Notes under the pieces: model-generated
Databases searched by the model: none
What the model saw: only the letters and a program-made list of their open reading frames with translations
Told to the model about the DNA's origin: nothing
Shown here: piece by piece, positions 42,590 through 51,792 of the stretch
Layout: every line of letters begins with the position of its first letter
Numbering within the stretch: the stretch's first letter is position 1
Assembly (NCBI GenBank): GCA_947500585.1
Contig: CANMSN010000001.1
Location: forward strand, 1 to 64,000
Source: an uncultured Flavobacteriaceae bacterium
GTDB taxonomy: Bacteria; Bacteroidota; Bacteroidia; Flavobacteriales; Flavobacteriaceae
Direction of reading: 5' to 3'
Length of the DNA: 64,000 bases
Made by a program: the position numbers and the translations under genes

Positions 42590-44278
42590 ATGCTTCTTAT
42601 TGCATTAAACTGGATTTATATTACTTTAACATGTCTAAGTTTTGGCTTTGTTTTTAAAAAACTCCTTAATATTGATGTTTCTCATACTATCATACATCTA
42701 ATTTTAGGTCTTTTTCTCTACACTATTATTACAACTACTACAGCTTTTTTTATCGCTATTAATACTGAATATTATATAATTATTTTAATATTGAATAGTG
42801 TTTTTTTATATGTGTTTAGAAAAGATATTAGTACATATCTAAATTCTATTATTCATAGCTTCAAAATATTAAAATACTTATCTAGACTACTATTTTTACT
42901 ACTTTTTTGTTTAGTCTTAATTCAAAGTGCTACCAAACCTAACTTGATTGATAACGAATCTTACTACATTCAAACTATAAAATGGATTAATGAGTTTGGA
43001 TATGTAAGAGGGCTAGCTAATTTACATTTATTTCTAGGTCAGAATTCTTCATGGCATACTCTACAAGCGGGTTTTAATTTCTCTTTTATTTCCAATTATT
43101 TTAATGATATTAATGGCTTTGTATTTATAATATTTGGGTTTCTCTTTATTGAAAAACTCAACAATGATAGAAACCTACAAGATTATTTTCTAGGATTAGT
43201 TTTAATATTCAGTTTGTTTTTTATGCAATTTGTGAATACACCGTCTCCAGATTTAATTATCTTTTTATTGACACCATATGTGATTTATGAATTTATCTTA
43301 AACTTTAAAAGTATTTCGTCTAATAAATTTAAAGTCATTTTAAGTTTAGTTCTTTTTCTATGTTTTGTTAAAGTAACCATGTTAGTTTTAATCATATTAG
43401 TTATGATTCTTTTTTTTAAAAACTATATGATTCTCAAAACCAATATTTTTAAATACATAGTATTATGCTCCACTATATTGGGTTTGTTTCTTATTAAGAA
43501 TTACACAATTTCAGGATATTTACTTTATCCAACACCCATTTTTGATGTTTTAAATGTAGATTGGAAACTTCCAAAAGAATTACTCCAACTATATCAAACA
43601 GGTACTTATCAATCTGGTATGAATAATATTGATGTTTCCCACCTTAGTTTTTTTGAAAAATTAAGCTATTGGATTAAAATACCTAAGCTACACGGATTGT
43701 TTAATAAGATTTACTTGTTAGTGCTAATTGTTTTCCCTCTACTCCTTCTAAAGAATAAAAATGTAAAACCACTATTTATCATATATATACTAGCTATATT
43801 ACAGTTTGTAATAGTTTGGTTAAACTCACCCCAGTACCGTTTCTTTTTTGTATTTGTTTTAGTCTTATCACTTCAAATATTCATTAGTTTATTCAAATCT
43901 CGAAAACTGGGGATTACATTAGTTTACGCTTCTTTAGTTTTAAGTGCGATTCCTATTTTTATTCCAATAAACTTAAATACTTTTACATCAAACAATTTTG
44001 TAATGTCTTTAAGTACTTTTAAACTTGAGCATATTATAATTCCTGAAGAAAACACAAAAACTATAACTACATTTTCTAAAGAAAATATTGATGGATTTGA
44101 ATTCAATTCTCCTGGTGAAGATGTGTTTTTTTGGAGTACTGGCAGCGGTGATTTACCTTGTGTAAACAAGCAACAAGTAGAGTATATAAAAACCTATTAC
44201 AATTATATTCCAAAATTAAGAGGCAATAGTTTAAAAGATGGTTTTATTTCTGAAAAAGTAAAAAAGGATAAAAATTAA
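42590..44278 (+). CDS. Polytopic membrane protein, glycosyltransferase-like (LIC_10190-type)
   Basis: A 562-residue very hydrophobic protein with roughly 12-14 membrane segments and a short polar C-terminal tail. The periplasmic loop after the third or fourth helix has LIDNESYYIQTIKWINEFGYVRGLANLHLFLGQNSSWH, with acidic residues placed as in GT-C type glycosyltransferases and the LIC_10190 membrane family. No nucleotide-sugar motif is seen, so any substrate would be lipid-linked; that is inference. It converges on the MoxR gene and overlaps its end by four bases. Confidence 0.65.
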   Translation: MLLIALNWIYITLTCLSFGFVFKKLLNIDVSHTIIHLILGLFLYTIITTTTAFFIAINTEYYIIILILNSVFLYVFRKDISTYLNSIIHSFKILKYLSRLLFLLLFCLVLIQSATKPNLIDNESYYIQTIKWINEFGYVRGLANLHLFLGQNSSWHTLQAGFNFSFISNYFNDINGFVFIIFGFLFIEKLNNDRNLQDYFLGLVLIFSLFFMQFVNTPSPDLIIFLLTPYVIYEFILNFKSISSNKFKVILSLVLFLCFVKVTMLVLIILVMILFFKNYMILKTNIFKYIVLCSTILGLFLIKNYTISGYLLYPTPIFDVLNVDWKLPKELLQLYQTGTYQSGMNNIDVSHLSFFEKLSYWIKIPKLHGLFNKIYLLVLIVFPLLLLKNKNVKPLFIIYILAILQFVIVWLNSPQYRFFFVFVLVLSLQIFISLFKSRKLGITLVYASLVLSAIPIFIPINLNTFTSNNFVMSLSTFKLEHIIIPEENTKTITTFSKENIDGFEFNSPGEDVFFWSTGSGDLPCVNKQQVEYIKTYYNYIPKLRGNSLKDGFISEKVKKDKN

Positions 44279-45228
44279 AACAAACTCTTAATCACATCAT
44301 TTTCAGAAATACCTTCAGCTTCAGCTTTATAATTTTTAATTATTCTGTGTCTTAATATGCTATACGCTACAGCTTGCACATCTTCAATATCTGGAGAGAA
44401 TTTACCATTTATGGCAGCGTGTGTTTTAGCTGCTAATATTAAATTTTGAGAAGCTCTTGGTCCTGCTCCCCAATCAATATAATTTTTTACTAAATCGCTG
44501 GCAGCATCACTGTTGGGTCTTGTTTTTCCTACCATACTAACAGCATACTCAATAACATTATCGGCTACTGGTATACGCCGAATAAGATGCTGAAAATCAA
44601 TAATTTGTTGTGCTGAAAACAAAGAATTCACTGTAGCTTGCTCATCATTTGTTGTTGCTTTTACAACTTGTACTTCTTCTTCAAAAGACGGGTAATCTAA
44701 ATTTATGGCAAACATAAAACGGTCTAACTGTGCTTCTGGTAAAGGATATGTTCCTTCTTGCTCAATAGGGTTTTGTGTAGCTAAAACAAAGTATGGTAAA
44801 CTTAATTTATAATGATGACCTGCAACAGTAACAGCACGTTCTTGCATAGCTTCTAAAAGAGCAGCTTGGGTTTTTGGTGGTGTTCTGTTAATCTCATCAG
44901 CTAAAATAATATTAGCAAAAATAGGGCCTTTTATAAATTTGAAATGCCTGTCTTCATCTAAAATTTCACTACCTAAAATATCACTTGGCATTAAATCTGG
45001 AGTAAACTGAATACGTTTAAAATCAAGACCTAAAGCTTGAGCAATTGTATTCACCATTAGTGTTTTGGCTAAACCTGGAACTCCAATAAGCAATGAATGT
45101 CCGCCAGAGAATATAGAAATTAAAATTTGGTTTACAACCTCATCCTGACCAACAATAACTTTGGCAATTTCATTTTTTAAATCTTTATATTGCTTTACGA
45201 ATTTTTCTATGGCAGCGACATCAGACAT
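44275..45228 (-). CDS. MoxR-family AAA+ ATPase
   Basis: A 317-residue AAA+ protein with Walker A GVPGLAKT, Walker B IILADEINRTPPKTQAALLEAMQE, sensor 1 ATQNPIEQEGTYPLPEAQLDRF and sensor 2 GAGPRASQNLI. MoxR proteins act as chaperones that load cofactors or mature von Willebrand A-domain partners. It is the last gene of a unit after three folding-factor genes, four bases after the second SurA-like gene, which suggests an envelope-protein maturation role. No VWA or DUF58 gene is in the window. Confidence 0.93.
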   Translation of the reverse strand: MSDVAAIEKFVKQYKDLKNEIAKVIVGQDEVVNQILISIFSGGHSLLIGVPGLAKTLMVNTIAQALGLDFKRIQFTPDLMPSDILGSEILDEDRHFKFIKGPIFANIILADEINRTPPKTQAALLEAMQERAVTVAGHHYKLSLPYFVLATQNPIEQEGTYPLPEAQLDRFMFAINLDYPSFEEEVQVVKATTNDEQATVNSLFSAQQIIDFQHLIRRIPVADNVIEYAVSMVGKTRPNSDAASDLVKNYIDWGAGPRASQNLILAAKTHAAINGKFSPDIEDVQAVAYSILRHRIIKNYKAEAEGISENDVIKSLF

Positions 45229-45232
45229 AAAT

Positions 45233-46708
45233 TTACTTTTTTAACCAATTACCAGAAAACTCGCAATCTCTATATTCCCCACTTACTTTAATGTAAGTAT
45301 CTAATATTTTTTTCTCTTGCCATTTTTCAATAGTTGCAATTCTTTTTTCGTTTAATGCTAATTCCTTGATTTTTAAATAGTCTCTCGCGTAATCTGCTTC
45401 ATGATCTTCTATTCTATCTGTTACCATTAAAATTTTAAACTTTTTGTTACCAGTTCTGTCTTGCTCCGTTTGCACTAGACTTACTTCACCATCTTTTAGG
45501 TTCTGAATTTGCGAATACAATTCTGTATCCATTCTAGTTAATTCAAAATTATAATCTTGAGTTTGCGGATTTATTAATTGACCACCATCATTTCGTGTTT
45601 CCTTTTCATCGCTAGCTACTCTAGCAGCTTCGGCAAATGTTATATCGCCACTTACAATACGCTCTCTAACTTTTTCTAATCGCTCTTTAGCTTCTTTTTC
45701 AGCTTCCACAGAAACCTTAGGCATTAAAAGTACATGACTTACATCGTACTGTTGCCCTCGTATTTTTTCTAAATAAATAATGTGAAACCCAAACTCAGTT
45801 TCAAAAGGATCTGATACTTCACCTTCTTGAAGCGAGAACGCTACTTGTCTAAACTCTTTAACCATTCTTGGTTTTTTCCTATCTAGAGTATACTTGTAAC
45901 CCGATTCTTTTAAACCTGGATCTTCTCCATACAACACCACTTTAGATCGGAAACTTGCTCCGTTTTCTACAACATCAGCTTTAAAACCTTTTAGTCTGTC
46001 AATTATTTTTTGTTTTTCTTCATCAGATACTTTGGGTTCCGCAACTATTTGTGCTACTTTTAATTCGGTTCCAAACCTTGGACGTTGTTCTTCAGGTATT
46101 TTATTAAAAAATGTTCTTACTTCTTCAGGAGTTACTTCTAATTCCTCTACAATACTAGCCTGCATTTTTTGCGCTAGCTGATTGCTTTTATTAATCTCGA
46201 ACATCTCATCTCTAAAGCTTTTTTCATCTTCTTTATTATAGATTTTTAAAAGCCTTTCCATAGAGCCATTTACTTGTTGTAAAAACTGCTGAATTTGATA
46301 ATCTACATTTTGGCGTATTTCTGCATCAGAAACCAAAATACTATCTTGTATGGCATGGTGCGCGTATAATTTATCTTCTAATAATTTACCAAATAATTCG
46401 CATCTTTTAATCTCTTTTACGTTAACACCCTGTGCTTCTAGTTGTAAATAAGCTTTATCTACATCTGATTCTAAAACAATAAAATCGCCAACAACAGCAG
46501 CTACGCCATCAACTTTTCTAGCTTTAAAGGTATTAACAGAATCTAGTTTTTTTATTAACTTTTCTGTTATGGTGTCCGCCTTAATTTCTTGACCTTCCTG
46601 TATAATCTCTTGAGCAGATATAGCGTTTACACTGAGTATTACTATACTTGATAACAACAAGTGTTTTAAATTAATTATAAATTTCAAATTGTTTATTTTT
46701 AATGGCAT
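45233..46708 (-). CDS. SurA-like periplasmic peptidyl-prolyl isomerase
   Basis: A 491-residue (from ATG 46708) or 484-residue (from TTG 46687, which starts MKFIINLKHLLLSSIVILSVNAISAQ, a cleaner signal peptide) protein. The ATG start would overlap the upstream gene by 38 bases. After the signal lies a SurA-type N-terminal helix bundle (AAVVGDFIVLESDVDKAYLQLEAQG), then two parvulin domains, the second with YDVSHVLLMPKVSVEAEKEAKERLEKVRERIVSGDITFAEAARVASDEKETRNDGGQL. It likely chaperones outer-membrane barrels. It is the third of three such genes in a row. Confidence 0.88.
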   Translation of the reverse strand: MPLKINNLKFIINLKHLLLSSIVILSVNAISAQEIIQEGQEIKADTITEKLIKKLDSVNTFKARKVDGVAAVVGDFIVLESDVDKAYLQLEAQGVNVKEIKRCELFGKLLEDKLYAHHAIQDSILVSDAEIRQNVDYQIQQFLQQVNGSMERLLKIYNKEDEKSFRDEMFEINKSNQLAQKMQASIVEELEVTPEEVRTFFNKIPEEQRPRFGTELKVAQIVAEPKVSDEEKQKIIDRLKGFKADVVENGASFRSKVVLYGEDPGLKESGYKYTLDRKKPRMVKEFRQVAFSLQEGEVSDPFETEFGFHIIYLEKIRGQQYDVSHVLLMPKVSVEAEKEAKERLEKVRERIVSGDITFAEAARVASDEKETRNDGGQLINPQTQDYNFELTRMDTELYSQIQNLKDGEVSLVQTEQDRTGNKKFKILMVTDRIEDHEADYARDYLKIKELALNEKRIATIEKWQEKKILDTYIKVSGEYRDCEFSGNWLKK

Positions 46709-47522
46709 CTTTTGTAATATCTTTTTCTAATTTTCTAATAAGTTCCAATTTTCGCTTATTAATAACGATTTGATCTATTGTTGGCTTAACATATTCAAGT
46801 GGTGCTGTATCGTTACGCAACAAAACATCATTAATTTGCATCAAATATACTCCTAATGAATCTTTGAGTTGTACAAAATTAGATTTTTTTAACAGTTCAT
46901 TTTTGTTTTCGGCAGTAACAGCAGGAATTTTATCTACGACTTGATTTACTCGAATCCAAATCGAATCGTTTAATGAGTAAGATTTAAACTGAATGGAAAT
47001 AGAATCTAGCTCTTTTTTATCATCATCGTTAAAACGTTTAAAACTATCTTCAATTTCTTTAAAGTCAATTATATTTTCATCAACATGTATATACCTAAAT
47101 TTAATAAGCTCTTCATTTAATTTAAAAGCTTCTTTATTTGTGTTATAATAATCTTCGGCTTCCTGAAAGTTGATAATAGTGTCTACACTTCGTTTTACTA
47201 AAGCTTCAATGTAGGCTTTGGTATATAAATCATTTTTGTATTGATTGGCTAATTTATTAAACGTTTCTTGTTTCGTTTCATTTAAATTAAGTAATGCCCC
47301 GTCTAGAAAAAGTTGTTGGGTTGCCCAACGATTAATGAAATTTTGAACTAAGAGTGTGCTATCTTCTATTGATGTTTCATCAGATATTAAGTCTTTTACA
47401 TCATCATAATACAAATAAGAATCATTAACTCTGGCTATAGGAACACGCTCATCTGTTTTATTAAAGAATTGACATGATGAAATTGAAATAAATAGTAAAA
47501 CTATGAGGGATTTTAAACGCAC
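46671..47522 (-). CDS. Lipoprotein with SurA-like chaperone fold
   Basis: A 283-residue protein with a lipobox (LLFISISSCQ), so it would be a lipoprotein anchored at the inner or outer membrane. RVNDSYLYYDDVKDLI resembles the SurA/PpiC N-terminal segment, and the long helical middle (ATQQLFLDGALLNLNETKQETFNKLANQYKNDLYTKAYIEALVKR) fits that bundle. A clear parvulin active-site domain is not seen, so it may lack isomerase activity. It begins with GTG directly after the TAA of the upstream gene, so translation is coupled. Confidence 0.72.
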   Translation of the reverse strand: MRLKSLIVLLFISISSCQFFNKTDERVPIARVNDSYLYYDDVKDLISDETSIEDSTLLVQNFINRWATQQLFLDGALLNLNETKQETFNKLANQYKNDLYTKAYIEALVKRSVDTIINFQEAEDYYNTNKEAFKLNEELIKFRYIHVDENIIDFKEIEDSFKRFNDDDKKELDSISIQFKSYSLNDSIWIRVNQVVDKIPAVTAENKNELLKKSNFVQLKDSLGVYLMQINDVLLRNDTAPLEYVKPTIDQIVINKRKLELIRKLEKDITKDAIKNKQFEIYN

Positions 47523-49478
47523 TTATTTGTTTTTAATTTGAGTCTTAACTTTGTTTAAAACATCCTTATTAACTACTACTTCATACTTATCGCCTAATGT
47601 TTTAAGCCAATTCTCTTCTTTATATGTTTGGTAATCTGAAATAACAGCACCTTTTGCCTCATCTAATGTTTTTTGAGTTTGTGGTAATATGTCTTTTACT
47701 TGAACAACCACATAGCCGTCATTATGTTTATAGATTTTTGAAATACCAGTTTCAAACTGAAAATCTTTTGGAAGTGCTTGATGACTGGCATCCATAATAT
47801 CTGAAGTAAAAATAACTTGTACTTTATCATTGCTATTCACAAGACTTTTTATTTCTTCTATTTCCATACCTTCTTCAAGTAATTTTGAAACTTTTTTAAG
47901 TGTTTTTTGTTTGGCAGAAGACGCTACTACTGCATCAACGCGTTCAGGTAGAATGTATTTATTTTTGTTAGATTCATAATAATTTTGAATACCGATAGAA
48001 TCCGTTTTAGAAGCGTTCCATATTGTAGTTTCCATTAAATCGAATAGTAACAAGCCATCTCTATATTCGCCTAAAATATGAGCAAATTCATCGCTTTCAT
48101 TTTCTAAATTATCTTCTTTATACTCTACAAGTTTGGTGTTTAAAAATTCCTCATAACTATCTGATACTATATTATTAAACGAACTATTGGGTTTAGCATT
48201 ACGCTGCGTTTTTAAAAGATAATCGCCAAAATCGTTATTAGTAAATTGCTTTTGTTCAATTTTAACAAATGGTTTATCACCATCAAAATCTGCTGGTAAT
48301 TTCCAGCTTCTTTTAAAATAATCATCATTTAAAATAGACACAAAATAATCTAAAGCACCCTCATTTGTTTTAATAGTATATTGTGCGCGTAATTTATTAA
48401 CCAATGCATCATCAATTAATTTTGATCTAGAATCACGTTTTACTTTTTCTTCTAGCTCAGATTTCATCACTTCAAAAGGAGGAATTGGTTTTTTATTGTA
48501 CAGTTTTACAATGTGCCATCCGTATTGTGTTTGAAAAGGCTGAGACACATCACCAACAGTTTCTAAACTAAATGCAGCATCTTCAAAGGCTTGAGCATTA
48601 ATTTGTCCGCTTGAAAAAGGAGACAGCATACCTCCTTTTGGAGCTGAATTTTTATCATCAGAAAATTGTTTAGCTAGAGCTTCAAAATCTTCACCTTGAT
48701 TTATTTTTTTGTAGATATCCTGAATTCTATCTTCTGGTTTTTCAGCTAAAGAATCACCTTCTTTTTTAACCACCATAATATGTGCAACGGTGCGTTCGCC
48801 TCTAGACTTTCTTTTGTCTTGCACATTGACTATATGATACCCGAAACGGGTTCTAAAAGGTTGCGAAATACTATCAACTGGCGTATTAAATGCTACATTT
48901 TCAAATTTGTAAACCATTTTAAATCCTGAAAAATAGCCTAATTCCTCGCCAAAAACAGATTCTCCGTTATGCACTTCTTTTCTAACTACATCAAAACCTT
49001 CGCTTAAAGCTCTATTACGTAATTTTAAAATATCATTATATGCAGCTAGTGTATCTTCCGGACTTGCATTTTCCAAAACTCTTATAAGTATATGATTTGC
49101 TTTTACATCATAGGAAATTCTTTCGTATGCCTCTTCAACCAAAGCATCAGTAACTTTACTATCGGTTATAAAACTTTTAGCTAGCTGCTTTTTATAGCTA
49201 TCTAACTCTTTTACATACGAAGGTTTTTCATTCAGCCCTAAAGATTCTGCTTCTTTTAATTTTAGCTTATAGTTAGTAAAAAGCGTTAAGTACTCATCAA
49301 CATCTTTTTGAGACTCGTCTTGAACCAAGTCTAGGTTTTTGTTGTAAACCCTTATAAATTCTGAGGTATAAACAGGTTCTGAATCAACGGTAAAAAGCAC
49401 ATCTTCTTCATTTGATTGTGCATAACTATTACATACAAATAGTGAAATAAATAATAATAAATAATACTTAGTTTTCAT
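47523..49478 (-). CDS. Periplasmic parvulin-type peptidyl-prolyl isomerase with two PpiC domains
   Basis: A 651-residue protein with a signal peptide (MKTKYYLLLFISLFVCNSYAQ). After the SurA-like N-terminal region come two parvulin domains, at about residues 125-220 (KANHILIRVLENASPEDTL, GFDVVRKEVHNGESVFGEELGYFSGFKMVYKFENVAFNTPVDSISQPFRTRFGYHIV) and about 230-335 (AHIMVVKKEGDSL, APKGGMLSPFSSGQINAQAFEDAAFSLETVGDVSQPFQTQYGWHIV). It is a folding factor for envelope proteins and the first gene of the unit, with a good promoter just upstream. Confidence 0.92.
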   Translation of the reverse strand: MKTKYYLLLFISLFVCNSYAQSNEEDVLFTVDSEPVYTSEFIRVYNKNLDLVQDESQKDVDEYLTLFTNYKLKLKEAESLGLNEKPSYVKELDSYKKQLAKSFITDSKVTDALVEEAYERISYDVKANHILIRVLENASPEDTLAAYNDILKLRNRALSEGFDVVRKEVHNGESVFGEELGYFSGFKMVYKFENVAFNTPVDSISQPFRTRFGYHIVNVQDKRKSRGERTVAHIMVVKKEGDSLAEKPEDRIQDIYKKINQGEDFEALAKQFSDDKNSAPKGGMLSPFSSGQINAQAFEDAAFSLETVGDVSQPFQTQYGWHIVKLYNKKPIPPFEVMKSELEEKVKRDSRSKLIDDALVNKLRAQYTIKTNEGALDYFVSILNDDYFKRSWKLPADFDGDKPFVKIEQKQFTNNDFGDYLLKTQRNAKPNSSFNNIVSDSYEEFLNTKLVEYKEDNLENESDEFAHILGEYRDGLLLFDLMETTIWNASKTDSIGIQNYYESNKNKYILPERVDAVVASSAKQKTLKKVSKLLEEGMEIEEIKSLVNSNDKVQVIFTSDIMDASHQALPKDFQFETGISKIYKHNDGYVVVQVKDILPQTQKTLDEAKGAVISDYQTYKEENWLKTLGDKYEVVVNKDVLNKVKTQIKNK

Positions 49479-49503
49479 TGGAAAAAAATTTATGAGACGG
49501 CTA

Positions 49504-49533
49504 CAAAAATACTAATATAAACCTATTTTACAA
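49504..49533 (-). promoter_or_regulatory. Promoter of the folding-factor/MoxR unit
   Basis: The minus strand has TTG (49531-49533) and TATTTTTG (49504-49511) separated by 19 bases, a full Bacteroidota-type promoter. Predicted start is near 49498, giving a leader of about 20 bases to the first parvulin gene. Confidence 0.7.
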
Positions 49534-49615
49534 GCTGTTTAACAAACGTTTAAAAAGTAAATATATTACGTGTTTTATTTTTACCTTTCGTTTTTATTTT
49601 TTAGCCATAAAAACA

Positions 49616-49852
49616 ATGCGCAAACTAAAACTGATTTGGGATTTTCGTGGACCAAATGCCCTAAAAACAGCAGAACATCATGAAATTCATTTAAAAGAAT
49701 ACATCGTTATTAACAAGCTTGATGTAAATATAACTGGTATTGAAAAATTAACCGATATGCATGCAATTGCCTTTTTAGTAGTTAATGAAACGGATATGAA
49801 GCTCATACGCGATGCTTTAAAACCACATCGGGGGCAAGTTTATAGTGAGTAA
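49616..49852 (+). CDS. Small conserved-looking protein of unknown function
   Basis: A 78-residue protein (MRKLKLIWDFRGPNALKTAEHHEIHLKEYI) with no signal peptide, no membrane segment and no motif I recognise. Reasonable codon use, a Lys/Arg-rich start, and divergence from the parvulin gene across 137 bases support a real gene. The alternation of charged and hydrophobic residues suggests a small alpha-beta fold. The name is left open. Confidence 0.6.
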   Translation: MRKLKLIWDFRGPNALKTAEHHEIHLKEYIVINKLDVNITGIEKLTDMHAIAFLVVNETDMKLIRDALKPHRGQVYSE

Positions 49853-50020
49853 CTTAAATTGATGTTCTAGTTTTTAAACTTGACTTTTTGAAATTTCAAC
49901 AAACTTGTTTATTGAATACTATAATTCATTAAAATGCACCATGCCTTAATATCGCACATAAGTTTACCTGACACTTTTAGTTTTGCAAAACTATCTAAAA
50001 AGTTAGCCTCATTAATTTAG

Positions 50021-50779
50021 TTAATAGCTTTTTATAGTAAAACCAAAAGTCAGAAATTTGTCTTCTTGTTTTTGGTTTTCAATCACAATACTTTCAAATG
50101 TATGTCGGTAGTTTATTTTAAAGTTTAAATACTTCCAAATAGGAAACTCTAAACCAACATCTGCTTGCCAACGGTAATTATTGCTTTGCTCTAGAGAAGG
50201 CTGAAAATAAATTTCATGATTTAGAATTATTTTTTTTTTAAACGCATGGTATTTACCATTAGCCCAAATGGTACCGCGTAAGGTATTAATTGATTCACTT
50301 CCGTCATATTCTGAATAGTTAAAATCGGTATCGGAAAAACGTGTTTGTTCATATTCACTTGAAACCGAAAGTTTAAGCCAATTATCTTTTTTATTCAGAA
50401 TTTGAATTGTGGCCCCTGCACCAAACAGAGAACGCAAATCTATTTCCCTTCTAAAATTGGTACTAACAAAAGCCAATACAAACGGATATATTTTTCGTTC
50501 AGGATTGAGGTATAAAAAATTGAGACTTAATATATCTTCATCAGCCTTTTCCTTACTAAACTCTTGATAGACATAGGAATTTTGGTTTTTAAAAACCCAA
50601 TTTTTCCAAGGTTTAAAACTCAAATCTGTTTTTGTCCTAAAAATCAAGGTTTCTACATTACCGCCTTGATAAAGGCCAGTTATAGAAATACTCGCTTTTA
50701 AGTTAAGCGTATCACTTTCATTAATTTGGGCTGAAAGAAAAATGGGAAAAACTATGAAACAATAAAATACCTTTTTCAT
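50021..50779 (-). CDS. DUF481 outer-membrane barrel protein
   Basis: A 252-residue protein with a signal peptide (MKKVFYCFIVFPIFLSAQ) and alternating beta-strands (SISITGLYQGGNVETLIFRTKTDLSFKPWKNWVFKNQNSYVYQEF ... YLNFKINYRHTFESIVIENQKQEDKFLTFGFTIKSY). The glycine-rich first strand and the aromatic C-terminus match the DUF481 (YdiY-like) small-barrel family. Function unknown. It stands alone, upstream of the cassette-like gene, with a -7 element at 50789-50796 giving a leader of only a few bases. Confidence 0.78.
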   Translation of the reverse strand: MKKVFYCFIVFPIFLSAQINESDTLNLKASISITGLYQGGNVETLIFRTKTDLSFKPWKNWVFKNQNSYVYQEFSKEKADEDILSLNFLYLNPERKIYPFVLAFVSTNFRREIDLRSLFGAGATIQILNKKDNWLKLSVSSEYEQTRFSDTDFNYSEYDGSESINTLRGTIWANGKYHAFKKKIILNHEIYFQPSLEQSNNYRWQADVGLEFPIWKYLNFKINYRHTFESIVIENQKQEDKFLTFGFTIKSY

Positions 50780-50788
50780 TTTTTACTG

Positions 50789-50796
50789 CAAAATTA
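50789..50796 (-). promoter_or_regulatory. -7 promoter element of the DUF481 gene
   Basis: The minus strand reads TAATTTTG, matching TAnnTTTG, ending ten bases before the DUF481 start codon. The message would be almost leaderless. Confidence 0.4.
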
Positions 50797-50934
50797 CTTT
50801 TGTGTGACACTCTAAATATAATTATTTATGTTTTATTTAATAGATATTTATTTAAGATTTCCTTTAGTGTAAGTTGAAATATAAATATGTACTTAATACT
50901 TGTTTTTCTGTAAGAAAAATTAATTATATTTACG

Positions 50935-51016
50935 GGATAACGACAATGAAAACTTATCATATCCTGACTTGTTTACGGGATATGAGCGATAAAAGTTACT
51001 ATATAACACGTTAGCC
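50935..51016 (+). repeat. attC-like imperfect palindrome, left boundary of a cassette
   Basis: GGATAACG (50935-50942) and CGTTAGCC (51009-51016) form the outer arms of a long imperfect hairpin. Inside are AACTT/AAGTT (50951-50955 and 50993-50997) and CATATCC/GGATATG (50958-50964 and 50978-50984) with a 13-base end loop. The layout, an outer AAC...GTT dyad enclosing a poorly conserved stem, is that of integron attC sites. The gene at 51022 starts six bases later. The motif GTTAGCC is close to but not an exact GTTRRRY match. Confidence 0.5.
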
Positions 51017-51683
51017 ACAATATGAGAAAACTCAAGTCCTTTTGGAAGAAACCCACTGAAACTTTTGAATTAGTTCTTTCCAAGGACATCAATTGGATTA
51101 AAACACTTTCACTATTTGGTTGTAATGGAATTATATTCATTTACTACATAATGAAATCCGAAGGACTAATAAATATTGAGAGTTTTAAAATGACAATTGT
51201 GTCGATTTTTTCAATGGTAAGTTTAGGAATTATTTACGGAATATTTTCAAATTTAATTGTCGGATATTTAATTAAACTGACTGGAAAATTATTCAATGCG
51301 GAAAACGATTTAAAAAAAATATATAGTGTTTTAAGTTGGTCTTATTTGCCTCTTTTTATTTCAGTAATTTTTTTAATTCCAAGTATTTTAGTTGCAAGAA
51401 TTATTACAACTGACATTAGCACAACTCTAAAACTGACTTTATCAATATTGGTTATAATTTTAATGTTAGTTCAAGCCATATTTGGAATTTGGCAACTGAT
51501 TTTACTTTTTAAAGGACTTAAAGTTGCTCAAAAGCTGAATTCATTGAATACGATTTTGAATTATTTATCAGGAGCTGTGATTTTTGGAATATTTTATTAC
51601 TTTCTGATTAAACCATATTTATATTAATAAAATACTGTGGCTAACATGCGTATATAACATATAAATTATTCTAAAAAAACACG
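51011..51683 (+). mobile_element. Putative single-gene integron-type cassette
   Basis: The 673-base unit is bounded at both ends by AACACGTT (51005-51012 and 51678-51685). It begins TTAGCCACA (51011-51019) and carries the exact complement TGTGGCTAA at 51636-51644, just after the only gene. Closing the unit into a circle between G and TT would rebuild a dyad GGCTAAC...GTTAGCC of about 50 bases, as for a free cassette. No integrase is in the window. The interpretation is inference from symmetry; chance cannot be excluded. Confidence 0.5.
51022..51627 (+). CDS. Yip1-like small membrane protein, cassette-borne
   Basis: A 201-residue protein with about five membrane segments: LSLFGCNGIIFIYYIM, MTIVSIFSMVSLGIIYGIFSNLIVGYLI, SWSYLPLFISVIFLIPSILVARII, LTLSILVIILMLVQAIFGIWQLILLF and YLSGAVIFGIFYYFLI. 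The WSYLP motif and the preceding amphipathic N-terminus (FWKKPTETFELVLSKDINWIKTLSL) resemble the Yip1 family. No function can be assigned. The gene lies inside the cassette-like unit and starts only six bases after its left recombination-like core. Confidence 0.65.
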   Translation: MRKLKSFWKKPTETFELVLSKDINWIKTLSLFGCNGIIFIYYIMKSEGLINIESFKMTIVSIFSMVSLGIIYGIFSNLIVGYLIKLTGKLFNAENDLKKIYSVLSWSYLPLFISVIFLIPSILVARIITTDISTTLKLTLSILVIILMLVQAIFGIWQLILLFKGLKVAQKLNSLNTILNYLSGAVIFGIFYYFLIKPYLY

Positions 51684-51792
51684 TTCCCTCTCTACTTTAA
51701 AAACTTTACCAATATCAATAAGTGACAAATCTTGATATAATTAATACACTATTATTTAACCTCAAAAGTTTCTAGGAGTACTAAAGCCTGTG

